From Methanobrevibacter sp. (GTDB lineage Archaea; Methanobacteriota; Methanobacteria; Methanobacteriales; Methanobacteriaceae), in contig JAUNXD010000079.1 of assembly GCA_030539985.1 (NCBI GenBank), forward strand, positions 1 to 7,444: 7,444 nucleotides of DNA, written 5' to 3'. The notes beneath the pieces are model-generated. The model was not told the DNA's origin. It searched no databases and worked only from the letters and a program-made list of their open reading frames with translations. The position numbers and the translations under genes are program-made. Positions 1 to 6,560 of this stretch are shown piece by piece. The number at the start of each line of letters is the position of its first letter. The first letter of the stretch is position 1.

Positions 1-1565
1 CACTTGTTTTTGTAGGTTATTATGCATACAAAAAAACTAATTCCTCTGAAGACTTCATGATTGCTGGTAAAGATACACATCCATTCATCATGGCAATGAG
101 TTATGGAGCTACTTTTATTTCGACAGCAGCTATAGTCGGTTTTGGAGGGGTTGCCAGTGAATATGGTATGAGTGTTTTATGGTTAGCATTCTTAAACATT
201 ATCATTGGTGTATTTATTGCATTTGTATTTTTAGGAAAAAGAACCCGTAGAATGGGACATTCTTTAAACTCTTTAACTTTCCCTGAGTTTTTAGGAAAAC
301 GTTTTGACTCTAAATTCATCCACTATTTCTCAGGTCTGATAATTTTCTGTGCAATGCCGTTATATGCTGCAGTGGTTTTAATCGGTGCTGCAAGATTTCT
401 GGAATCTTCACTGTTGATTGATTTCAGTATAGCATTATTGATTTTATCAATTATTATCACATTTTATGTGTTGTTCGGTGGAATTCGTGGTGTAATGTAT
501 ACCGACGCACTTCAGGGAACTATCATGGTAGTTGCAATGGTATTCCTGCTTGTATTCGTTTACTGGTTACTTGGTGGAATCGATACAGCAAACACTGCAC
601 TGACAAATATGGTTAATTTATACCCTGCCGATGCACTTGCAACGGGAGGTACGGGCTGGACGGCATTCCCAGAGTTCGGATCACCATTCTGGTGGTCACT
701 TGTGTCCTCAACATTGATCGGTGTTGGTATCGGTGTACTCGCACAGCCTTCATTGATTGTAAGGTTCATGACAGTCAAATCAGACAAAGAATTGAACAGG
801 TCTGTTCTGATTGGAGGAATATTCATTGCAATCATGCCGACAACCGCATACATCGTAGGATCACTTTCAAACGTATACTTCTTCGATAAGTTGGGTAAAA
901 TCGCTGTGGATGTGGTTGGAGGAAACATCGATAAGGTTATTCCAACATTCATTACAATGGCGCTGCCTGAATGGTTTGTATATATTTTCCTATTGTCCCT
1001 GATTGCAGCTGCAATGTCAACAATATCCTCACAATTGCACACCCAGGGAACTGCGTTCGGGGTGGACATTTATGGAACCATCAGGGAGAAATCCAAACAG
1101 AAACTGGATCAGGTAAGCATTTCCAGAGTTGGTATCCTAATAGCTATTATTTTAGCATTGGTAATGGCATTCATGCTTACTGGAAGTGTGGTTGCGCTTG
1201 GAACAAGTCTGTTCTTTGAAATCTGTGCAGCAGCATTCCTGCCAGTATTTTTAGGAGCACTCTACTGGAAAGGAATTACAAGACCAGGAGCTATTGCAGG
1301 AATCGTTTCCGGAACTATTGTAAGTTTATTCTGGCTGATGTTTGTTTTCAAAAAGACTGCATTAGGTCTTGGCATATGCCAATTCATCTTTGGCGTTGAA
1401 ACATTACTACCGGCAGCACCATGGCCGTTTATTGATGTGATGCTGATAGCTGTACCTGTTTCAGCAATATTTACTATTGTAGTAAGTTTACTCACCAAAC
1501 CTCCTGCACAAGAGGTTATTGATAAGGCATTTGAAAACATTGATACAAAAGGAAGTGATGCATAA
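1..1565 (+). CDS. Sodium:solute symporter family (SSS) transporter, 5'-truncated by window edge
   Basis: Integral membrane secondary transporter that uses a Na+ gradient to import a small solute; the substrate cannot be read from the sequence. The frame is open from base 3, and the codons before the ATG at 57 read as typical SSS sequence (GYYAYKK...EDFMIAG), so the true start lies left of the window and ATG 57 is internal. About 520 codons are visible. Hydrophobic segments run through the whole protein. Recognisable SSS landmarks are the EDF-x-AGK loop after the first span, YGATFISTAAIVGFGG, GGIRGVMYTDALQG, and AAAMSTISSQL (about 1005-1037), where the Ser/Thr pair matches the Na2-site region of PutP/SGLT-type transporters. 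The stop codon overlaps the start of the small membrane protein at 1565, implying co-transcription and coupled translation. The family call is very secure. Substrate (for example an amino acid, pantothenate or an organic acid) is unknown. Confidence 0.95.
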   Translation, partial: LVFVGYYAYKKTNSSEDFMIAGKDTHPFIMAMSYGATFISTAAIVGFGGVASEYGMSVLWLAFLNIIIGVFIAFVFLGKRTRRMGHSLNSLTFPEFLGKRFDSKFIHYFSGLIIFCAMPLYAAVVLIGAARFLESSLLIDFSIALLILSIIITFYVLFGGIRGVMYTDALQGTIMVVAMVFLLVFVYWLLGGIDTANTALTNMVNLYPADALATGGTGWTAFPEFGSPFWWSLVSSTLIGVGIGVLAQPSLIVRFMTVKSDKELNRSVLIGGIFIAIMPTTAYIVGSLSNVYFFDKLGKIAVDVVGGNIDKVIPTFITMALPEWFVYIFLLSLIAAAMSTISSQLHTQGTAFGVDIYGTIREKSKQKLDQVSISRVGILIAIILALVMAFMLTGSVVALGTSLFFEICAAAFLPVFLGALYWKGITRPGAIAGIVSGTIVSLFWLMFVFKKTALGLGICQFIFGVETLLPAAPWPFIDVMLIAVPVSAIFTIVVSLLTKPPAQEVIDKAFENIDTKGSDA

Positions 1566-1678
1566 TGGGAATTTTAGGAATTGAAGACCCATTGATTTGG
1601 GGAGTATATGTTGGAATTATCCTGTCAACACTTCTATGTATTGTTTATGGTATTGTAAACTGGAATAAAGGAGATTAA
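1565..1678 (+). CDS. Small single-span membrane protein, probable symporter small accessory subunit
   Basis: A 37-residue protein whose ATG shares its A with the TAA stop of the SSS transporter (TAATG, one-base overlap). The short N-terminus MGILGIEDP is followed by one hydrophobic span of about 20 residues (roughly 10-31) and a polar end (VNWNKGD). It is too short for ordinary gene callers. I recall a family annotated as 'symporter small accessory protein' in methanogens, with the same pattern: acidic -EDP- start, one helix, -NWNKGD end, gene directly after an SSS gene. The sequence and position fit that well. The stretch GGAAGTGAT, ending 5 bases before the ATG, resembles a methanogen SD site and would support translation, along with coupling. 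Its likely role is to stabilise or modulate the transporter in the membrane, by analogy with the small YhdT partner of PanF; that role is an inference. Confidence 0.85.
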   Translation: MGILGIEDPLIWGVYVGIILSTLLCIVYGIVNWNKGD

Positions 1679-1740
1679 ATAACACTGCTTTGAAAAAGCG
1701 TTATCTTTTCTTCTTACTTTTTTCTTTTTTTCATTTTTTC
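1679..1740 (+). terminator. Hairpin plus T-rich tract ending the symporter operon
   Basis: Directly after the stop at 1678, ATAAC (1679-1683) pairs with GTTAT (1700-1704) and GCTTT (1687-1691) with AAAGC (1695-1699), with a GAA loop and a 3-base bulge (1684-1686). A long T-rich run follows from 1706 to 1740. T-rich tracts are the main archaeal termination signal, so this is a likely end for the symporter plus small-protein transcript. Confidence 0.75.
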
Positions 1741-1770
1741 TAAGCATCTGTTTTTTTAATAATTGCCCAT

Positions 1771-1799
1771 ATAATTTATATTATATTAATTTTATAATT
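1771..1799 (+). promoter_or_regulatory. Candidate TATA-box region for the Pip-like gene
   Basis: Two AT-rich TATA-like stretches lie here: TTTATATTATATT (1775-1787) and TTTATAATT (1791-1799). Using the usual archaeal spacing of about 26 bases from TATA centre to start site, transcription would begin near 1807 or 1821, giving a leader of roughly 60-70 bases before the ATG at 1879. Background AT content is high, so the exact box is uncertain. Confidence 0.4.
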
Positions 1800-1814
1800 A
1801 TTAATGAATATTTG

Positions 1815-1847
1815 ATATGAGAATAACACAAGTTTTGATTCTCATAT
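1815..1847. promoter_or_regulatory. Perfect 10-bp inverted repeat, candidate operator upstream of the Pip-like gene
   Basis: ATATGAGAAT (1815-1824) and ATTCTCATAT (1838-1847) are exact reverse complements separated by 13 bases. The half-site centres are 23 bp apart, about two helical turns, as expected for a dimeric repressor. The repeat lies at or just after the predicted transcription start and 31 bases before the gene's ATG. It could also form an RNA hairpin in the leader, but no T tract follows, so a terminator is unlikely. Confidence 0.5.
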
Positions 1848-1878
1848 ATTATTGATTTTAATCATAATGAGGTGTCAC

Positions 1879-3717
1879 ATGGGTGAAAGAAATCTTAGTA
1901 ATGTTGTAGAGATTATGAAAAACGATTTTAAATTGATATTTTCAAATCCTATTGTTACAATCGTTTTAATAGGTATTATTGTTCTTCCTTCTCTTTATGC
2001 CTTAATAAATATAGAGGCATGTTGGGATCCGTATGAGGAGACTGGAGAAGTGGTATTTGCAATTGCAAATTTGGATAATGGAACTACTTTCGAGGGAAAT
2101 CCGATTAATGTTGGAAATGAACTGGTAAAGGAGCTTAAAGATAATGATAGATTTAAATGGACATTTGTAACGGAAAAGGAGTTGCGTGATGGTGTTCATG
2201 ATGGGGACTATTATGCGGGTATCATTCTGCCTAAGAATTTGAGTGAAAATGTTCTTTCAATTATGGGCGATGATCCTCATCAGGCAAAACTTGAATATCT
2301 TGTTAATGTCAAATCAAATCCTGTTGCAGCTAAATTAACAGATTCTGGAGCAAATTCTGTTTATACAACTTTAAACGCTAAAATTGTTGAATTCATTAAT
2401 CTTGCGGCTTATGGAAAACTTGGGGAACTGCAGGAAGGTCTTGCTTCCGGTGCAGGTCAACTGGCCAGTGGTGGAACTCAACTTCAGGCAGGAGCAGACA
2501 AGGTGTCTTCCGGTGCGGATAAATTATCTTCCGGTGCTGAAAAAGTATCCTCCAGTTCAACCAAAGTCAAGGAAGGTGCAAAAAAAGTTGAAAAGGGTTC
2601 ATCTAAGGTCAATGATGGTGCAAATGATGTGGAAAAAGGCGCATCAGATTTAAAAAGTGGTGCAAATCAGCTTGAAGAGGGTTCACAGCAATTGCAGTCT
2701 TCAGTTGACCCATCAACAGTACCTTCAGGACCTATGCAGGAATACCTTGAAGCCAATGTCAAGCTTGCAAATGCCAGTGGGGAACTGGCTAAAGGTTCAG
2801 GTCAATTGGCTGAAGGTTCCGCTTCACTGGCTAAAGGTTCATCAAAGGTTGTCAATGGTTCCAGTAAGGTTGCAAGTGGAGCAGGTAAACTGGCTGACGG
2901 TTCTGTTGAATTAGCAAATGGTTCATTAGCTCTTGCAGCAGGTTCAAAACTACTTTCAAATTCGGCATCTCAGGCATTACTGGCCGCCGCAAGTGCATTA
3001 TCAACATCAGCCAATTCACTTTCAGGAATCACTGATATCAATGAAACAATGCTTGGAGATTACTTCTTTTCTCCAGTTAAATTGGACAGGAATGAGCTGT
3101 TTTCAGTTTCTAATTATGGATCACAGGTATCTCCATTTTATCTAGTACTGTCAATGTGGGTAGGTGCCCTGATTACATGTGCAATGGTAAAGCCTGGAAT
3201 CAGTGAAGGAACAAAATACTCTCCTCTTGAAATGTATTTCGGTAAATTGGCATTGTTTATGGTACTGTCAATTCTTCAAGCATCAGTAACAATAATTGGA
3301 GCATTTATTTTAGGCATCTATATTGTAAATCCGCTATTGTTTATTTTCTCATCGCTGCTAGTGTCGATAGTGTTTATGGCACTGATGTACTCTTTTGTTT
3401 CAGCATTGGGAAATGTTGGAAAAGCAGTGTCCATTGTTCTTTTGGTGCTCCAAATATCTGGAACCGGTGGAATTTATCCTGTGGAAATCATGCATCAGCT
3501 TTTCCAAATATTAAATCCTTACCTGCCGATGACACATGCAATTACCTTGATACGTGAAGCACAGCTTGGTATGGTCTGGTCAAATTACATATTTGCTTTA
3601 ATCGTTCTTTTAGCAATTGGTATTGTGGCAGTTATTGCTTCAGTTATCATAAAAGAAAGGGCGGATAAGGCATCCCACTACTTTGAGGAACGTTTGGAAG
3701 AAAGCGGATTGTTCTAG
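1879..3717 (+). CDS. YhgE/Pip-family membrane protein with Leu/Gly heptad repeats
   Basis: 612-residue membrane protein of the YhgE/Pip (phage infection protein) family, whose C-terminal part resembles ABC-2-type exporter membrane domains. I chose ATG 1879 because AGGTG (1870-1874) sits 4 bases upstream; the frame extends to a TTG at 1852, but that start lacks an SD site. Residues 24-45 form the first span, ending in LPSLYALINI and followed by WDPY, typical of the family. Residues 46-190 are extracytoplasmic, with INVGNELV and YYAGIILP. Residues 191-274 contain 12 consecutive heptads of pattern G-[AS]-x-x-[LV]-x-x, then a 24-residue Pro-containing linker, then 9 more heptads (299-361). Five further spans lie near 419-440, 457-482, 486-511, 515-536 and 571-593, with the family-typical NPYLPMTHAI segment between the last two. 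Bacterial relatives serve as phage receptor (lactococcal Pip) or resemble EsaA. The archaeal role is unknown; export or a cell-surface function is inferred. It stands alone, with its own terminators on both sides. Confidence 0.93.
   Translation: MGERNLSNVVEIMKNDFKLIFSNPIVTIVLIGIIVLPSLYALINIEACWDPYEETGEVVFAIANLDNGTTFEGNPINVGNELVKELKDNDRFKWTFVTEKELRDGVHDGDYYAGIILPKNLSENVLSIMGDDPHQAKLEYLVNVKSNPVAAKLTDSGANSVYTTLNAKIVEFINLAAYGKLGELQEGLASGAGQLASGGTQLQAGADKVSSGADKLSSGAEKVSSSSTKVKEGAKKVEKGSSKVNDGANDVEKGASDLKSGANQLEEGSQQLQSSVDPSTVPSGPMQEYLEANVKLANASGELAKGSGQLAEGSASLAKGSSKVVNGSSKVASGAGKLADGSVELANGSLALAAGSKLLSNSASQALLAAASALSTSANSLSGITDINETMLGDYFFSPVKLDRNELFSVSNYGSQVSPFYLVLSMWVGALITCAMVKPGISEGTKYSPLEMYFGKLALFMVLSILQASVTIIGAFILGIYIVNPLLFIFSSLLVSIVFMALMYSFVSALGNVGKAVSIVLLVLQISGTGGIYPVEIMHQLFQILNPYLPMTHAITLIREAQLGMVWSNYIFALIVLLAIGIVAVIASVIIKERADKASHYFEERLEESGLF
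2449..2961 (+). repeat. Two blocks of coding heptad repeats (12 + 9 units of 21 bp)
   Basis: Within the Pip-like protein, 2449-2700 encodes 12 back-to-back seven-residue units such as GADKVSS, GADKLSS, GAEKVSS and GANQLEE. Bases 2773-2961 encode 9 units such as GSGQLAE, GSSKVVN and GAGKLAD. They are separated by a 24-residue linker containing VDPSTVPSGP. Position 1 is Gly in nearly every unit, position 2 Ala or Ser, and position 5 Leu or Val. This is the X-X-X-Leu-X-X-Gly heptad signature known from YhgE/Pip proteins, likely an elongated helical stalk outside the membrane. Repetition is clear at the protein level and only loose at the DNA level. Confidence 0.93.
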
Positions 3718-3752
3718 AAGTTGTCTTTTCAACTTCTACTCTTATTTTTTTA
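3715..3752 (+). terminator. Perfect 9-bp hairpin plus T tract; stem includes the Pip-like stop codon
   Basis: TAGAAGTTG (3715-3723) and CAACTTCTA (3730-3738) are exact reverse complements with a TCTTTT loop, followed by CTCTTATTTTTTTAC. The TAG stop codon (3715-3717) is the first three bases of the stem. A good intrinsic-type terminator for the preceding gene. Confidence 0.85.
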
Positions 3753-3759
3753 CAAAATT

Positions 3760-3790
3760 TTTTTATTTATTGAATTATATAATATAATCA
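3760..3790 (+). promoter_or_regulatory. Candidate promoter for the MFS gene, compatible with a leaderless transcript
   Basis: TTTATTTATT (about 3761-3770) lies about 26 bases before the ATG at 3791, which would place the transcription start at the start codon itself. A second AT-rich stretch, ATTATATAATATAA (3774-3787), is too close to the ATG to serve as TATA box unless translation starts further in. No SD-like purine run is present between the terminator and the ATG. Confidence 0.4.
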
Positions 3791-4960
3791 ATGACAGTCA
3801 ATGAATCTGAAAAAATTTTTACTAAATCGTTTTTCCTGATTTTTGGAGCATTGCTATTTACAGCTCTTGTAATGTATGCATTGATGTCAACCATAACGGA
3901 ATATGCAACGGCAATGGGATCATCTGCAACGATTGCAGGGCTTGTTTCTGGAATATATGTCTTTGGTGGATTGTGTTCAAGAGTATATTCTGGCAATGCA
4001 TTGGAGAGAATCGGCTGGAGAAAGATTGCACTTGTTTTCATGGGGATTCATTTTCTTGCATGCCTTTTGTATTTCATTGTGGATAACGTTACATTATTGA
4101 TTATTGTCAGATTTGTTCATGGAATTGGCTTTGGCGCATCTGCAAACGCAATAGTGACGGTGGCTTCTGCAATTCTTCCTAAAAAAAGATTTTCAGAGGC
4201 ATTCGGTTATTTCATGCTTGGAACAACAATAGCGGTAGGTTTGGGACCTTTCATTGGAGGGTTTTTATTTGACACTGTAGGCTCACACGGCTGCTTTATT
4301 GCAGCAGGTGTATTTTCCGCATTGGCATTCATCTTCATGAGTTTGATTGATATCGACAAATATGACACTAAAGATAAAACCGTTGAGGATAGAAAGTATT
4401 CGGGCATTGAGAAGGTCATTGAGTTCAGTGCAGTTCCGGTCTCATTTTTTACAGCGCTTACAAGTCTTGGTTATGTGTCAATATTGTCATTTTATAGGTT
4501 ATACGCTGCTGAAGTGAATCTTACTGCAGTATTTTCATGGTTTTTCATAATATATTCGGTCTGTCTGGTATTGACAAGACCTCTTGCAGGCAAAATACAG
4601 GATAACGGTGGAGACATGATTGTTTGTGTAGTCGGTATCGTTGCCCAATCCATTGGTTTGATACTGATTGCTCTAATTCCATCAAACATTACCGTCATAA
4701 TCTGTGCGGTATGTGCTGCTTTAGGTTTCGGCACTTTAAATTCCGCATGCACTGCAATCATAACAAGAAATACTCCGGAGCACCGCAGATCTTATGCTCT
4801 TTCCACATTTTTCATATTCTGTGATGCAACAATTGGTTTTGGACCTGCATTATTGGGACTGTTTGTGTCTTCAGCTACCGGATATGCGCCATTGTATTTC
4901 ATTTCATCCATAATCACACTGCTTGCCTTGCCGGTTTGCCTGTACTCTTTGAGAAGTTAA
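3791..4960 (+). CDS. MFS transporter, 12-span drug:H+ antiporter-like exporter
   Basis: A 389-residue major facilitator superfamily protein with about 12 hydrophobic spans, the usual length of DHA1-type (drug:H+ antiporter) exporters. Visible landmarks are a degenerate motif A between spans 2 and 3 (GNALERIGWRK, 68-78), motif B-like RFVHGIGFG (107-115), antiporter-type motif C GLGPFIGG (150-157), a polar central loop (about 186-210, YDTKDKTVEDRK), a second motif A-like loop in the C-half (RPLAGKIQDNGGD, 263-275), and TPEHRRSYALSTF followed by GFGPALLG (about 328-356). Motif C points to efflux rather than uptake; the substrate is unknown. The start is well constrained: an in-frame TAA at 3785-3787 leaves only one codon before the ATG. 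No SD site is visible, suggesting a leaderless mRNA. It follows a strong terminator, so it is probably transcribed separately from the Pip-like gene, although both encode exporter-like proteins. Confidence 0.92.
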   Translation: MTVNESEKIFTKSFFLIFGALLFTALVMYALMSTITEYATAMGSSATIAGLVSGIYVFGGLCSRVYSGNALERIGWRKIALVFMGIHFLACLLYFIVDNVTLLIIVRFVHGIGFGASANAIVTVASAILPKKRFSEAFGYFMLGTTIAVGLGPFIGGFLFDTVGSHGCFIAAGVFSALAFIFMSLIDIDKYDTKDKTVEDRKYSGIEKVIEFSAVPVSFFTALTSLGYVSILSFYRLYAAEVNLTAVFSWFFIIYSVCLVLTRPLAGKIQDNGGDMIVCVVGIVAQSIGLILIALIPSNITVIICAVCAALGFGTLNSACTAIITRNTPEHRRSYALSTFFIFCDATIGFGPALLGLFVSSATGYAPLYFISSIITLLALPVCLYSLRS

Positions 4961-4984
4961 AATCATCATTTAATATATAAATGG

Positions 4985-5013
4985 AACGTATATTTTGACA
5001 AAAAATATTCGTT
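4985..5013. promoter_or_regulatory. 29-bp inverted repeat (11 pairs, one mismatch) in the MFS-SpoIIM gap
   Basis: AACG (4985-4988) pairs with CGTT (5010-5013), there is one T-T mismatch (4989/5009), and ATATTTT (4990-4996) pairs with AAAATAT (5002-5008), leaving a 5-base centre. An AT-rich TATA-like stretch (TTTAATATATAAA, about 4970-4982) lies just upstream, so the repeat would sit on a predicted start site near 5000. It may be an operator or an RNA hairpin. No T tract follows, so it is not a standard terminator for the MFS gene. Confidence 0.45.
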
Positions 5014-5079
5014 GAGGAGGTATCTGAAGATTTGGGTTTGATGCAATTTTTTACTTTAATATCATTATTTAGGATTTAA
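5014..5079 (+). other. Orphan consensus Shine-Dalgarno site with a 15-codon ORF
   Basis: GAGGAGGT (5014-5021) is one of the best ribosome-binding sequences in the window, yet no normal gene follows it. Ten bases later, TTG at 5032 opens a 15-codon frame ending in TAA at 5077-5079, encoding a short hydrophobic peptide (GLMQFFTLISLFRI after the initiator). An in-frame ATG at 5041 is 19 bases from the SD site, which is too far. The frame is not that of the downstream SpoIIM gene. It may be a leader peptide, the remains of a lost gene, or chance; I cannot decide. Confidence 0.3.
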
Positions 5080-5082
5080 ATA

Positions 5083-5119
5083 ATTAAAATTATAAGCATT
5101 TAAAATCATATTGTTAATT
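5083..5119 (+). promoter_or_regulatory. Candidate promoter giving a leaderless SpoIIM-family transcript
   Basis: AAATTATAAG (about 5087-5096) is centred about 27 bases before the ATG at 5120, the usual archaeal distance to the start site. No SD-like sequence occurs just before the ATG (the upstream bases read CATATTGTTAATT), which agrees with leaderless initiation. Confidence 0.4.
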
Positions 5120-5755
5120 ATGAACTTCTTAAAAAAATTTAAAGATTTACTTTTAGAAAGCCTGATAGATAATAAGAAACTGATTATTGTATTGGCAATA
5201 TTGTTTTTAATCTGTTTTGCAGGAGCATGGATTTTATCTGAAGGTTCTGTAAATAAATCAATGTCCCAAATTCAAAATTATTCTGCTTCCAATAATCCTA
5301 TGGAACAGGGTGTCAGTCCTGTTGATTTGTTTATAAATAATGAATGCGGAGGAATCGTAACCTATATTGCATCAATATTCTTTGGAATTTTTGCAATATT
5401 TGGATTGGTGTATAATGGAGTTAATTTGGGGATGGTTGGACAAATGTTCAGTCAGGCCATTCCGAATGGGGGACTCAGATACCTTGTTTATATAATTCCT
5501 CATGGAATATTTGAAATAACTGCAACAGTTCTTCAGTCTGCAGCAGGAATAATGCTTTTCCTCTTTATATGGAGATTCATCAGGGTATTGATGAGCAGTG
5601 AGACTCATGGGGCTTCAGAGGCATTTGAAAAAACAAAGAAGATACTGATTCAAAGTTTGGTAATAATGATTTTTTCAACAATACTGCTGCTTATTGCAGC
5701 TCCGATTGAGGCATATTTTTCAGTACCCTTCTCGGAATTCCTTGTTGGGAGTTAG
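5120..5755 (+). CDS. SpoIIM/DUF95-family integral membrane protein
   Basis: A 211-residue membrane protein resembling the stage II sporulation protein M (DUF95) family. It has a short charged N-terminus (MNFLKKFKDLLLES), a span near 21-40, an extracytoplasmic loop (41-78), a span near 79-98, the conserved NGVNLG turn (99-104), a hydrophobic stretch with the family hallmark PHGIFEI (127-133), a span near 134-157, a basic/polar loop (about 158-180), and a last span near 182-200. In Bacillus, SpoIIM anchors a peptidoglycan-remodelling complex; archaea do not sporulate, and the role of their homologues is not established. An involvement in envelope or membrane shaping would be a guess. ATG 5120 is preferred over TTG 5111 because neither has an SD site and a promoter lies at the right distance for leaderless initiation at 5120. 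The next gene starts 46 bases downstream and may be co-transcribed. Confidence 0.82.
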   Translation: MNFLKKFKDLLLESLIDNKKLIIVLAILFLICFAGAWILSEGSVNKSMSQIQNYSASNNPMEQGVSPVDLFINNECGGIVTYIASIFFGIFAIFGLVYNGVNLGMVGQMFSQAIPNGGLRYLVYIIPHGIFEITATVLQSAAGIMLFLFIWRFIRVLMSSETHGASEAFEKTKKILIQSLVIMIFSTILLLIAAPIEAYFSVPFSEFLVGS

Positions 5756-5801
5756 AATTTAGCGTTATTTTCAAATCAGCGTTTTGATATGAAGTGATAA
5801 T

Positions 5802-6521
5802 ATGGATGATTTATTTGAGAATTTTGGAAGAATTCAAAAGAATGACCCTGAATTTCATGAAATATTTAAAAACTTTGCATATGGCGAAGTATTTGAATAT
5901 TCTGTTCTTGATGAAAAGGAATCTGTTTTGGTGACTCTTGCCAGTTTGATTGCATGTCAATCTCCAAAAGCATTTAAAAAGATTTTGCTTTCGGCCGTTA
6001 ATAAATATGTCACTCCTGAAGAGGTAAAGGAATTGCTTTACCAGTCAGTGCCATATGTCGGTTTTGGCCGTGCACATAATTTCTTTGGAGTTGTAATCAA
6101 GGTCTTTGAGAAAAAAGGAATTGGCATGCCTTTGGAAAACAGATCAAATACTTCTGCCGAAAATAGGCATCAAAAAGGCCGTGAACTTCAAGACAGATAC
6201 TTCGGTGCTGAAATGATTCAGATGATGAATGATAATGCTCCTGAAGACCAAAAGCATTTCAATAGGTTTTTGGAAGGGTTCTGTTTTGGGGACTTTTACA
6301 CCCGTGACGGATTAGATGATCAGCAAAGGGAACTGATTACTTTTGTTTTCATTGCAACTTTGGGAGGCTGTGAAAATCAACTGAGAGGACACACTCAGGG
6401 CAATTTGGCAGTAGGCAACGATAAGGAAAAATTAATATCCTCAATAACAGTCATTTTACCTTATATAGGTTTTCCAAGGTCACTTAATGCATTGGCGATT
6501 ATTAACGAAATCTGTGAATAG
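5802..6521 (+). CDS. Tandem carboxymuconolactone decarboxylase (CMD)-like protein
   Basis: A 239-residue soluble protein with two CMD-like helical domains. The first covers about 17-100, with TPEEVKELLYQSVPYVGFGRAHN (71-93). The second covers about 150-236, with GGCENQLRGHTQGNLAVGN (188-206) and ILPYIGFPRSLNAL (218-231). The second domain keeps the usual family layout, including His197 and Cys190. The first has diverged where the catalytic and binding residues lie (ACQSPKAFKKIL instead of a Glu-Leu-x-x-His pattern), although Cys52 is present. There is no CxxC, so it is not an AhpD-type peroxidase partner. Enzymes of this superfamily include 4-carboxymuconolactone decarboxylase, but methanogens lack that aromatic pathway, so the real activity is unknown; a redox or thiol role is often supposed. 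The start is supported by GAAGTGAT (5791-5798) 3 bases upstream, a methanogen-like SD. It may be co-transcribed with the SpoIIM-family gene. Confidence 0.87.
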   Translation: MDDLFENFGRIQKNDPEFHEIFKNFAYGEVFEYSVLDEKESVLVTLASLIACQSPKAFKKILLSAVNKYVTPEEVKELLYQSVPYVGFGRAHNFFGVVIKVFEKKGIGMPLENRSNTSAENRHQKGRELQDRYFGAEMIQMMNDNAPEDQKHFNRFLEGFCFGDFYTRDGLDDQQRELITFVFIATLGGCENQLRGHTQGNLAVGNDKEKLISSITVILPYIGFPRSLNALAIINEICE

Positions 6522-6560
6522 GTATTATTATATTCTAATACACAGTTTTCATCATTTATT

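Noticed and set aside
57..59. ATG 57 as the symporter start
   Set aside because: The preceding in-frame codons encode conserved SSS sequence, so the gene continues off the left edge.
560..1069. 169-codon ORF on the minus strand inside the symporter gene
   Set aside because: It lies wholly antisense to a well-recognised SSS protein, has no family resemblance or SD site, and contains the Pro/Thr/Ser-rich composition typical of antisense shadows.
1852..1878. Upstream TTG start for the Pip-like protein
   Set aside because: No SD site precedes the TTG, and the ATG at 1879 has AGGTG at proper spacing and begins just before the conserved N-terminus.
2384..2914. Alternative-frame ORFs inside the Pip-like heptad region
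   Set aside because: They arise from reading the repetitive heptad DNA out of frame; composition is low-complexity and no start signals are seen.
5802..6521. AhpD-type alkylhydroperoxidase
   Set aside because: The CxxC redox motif required for AhpD is absent from both domains.
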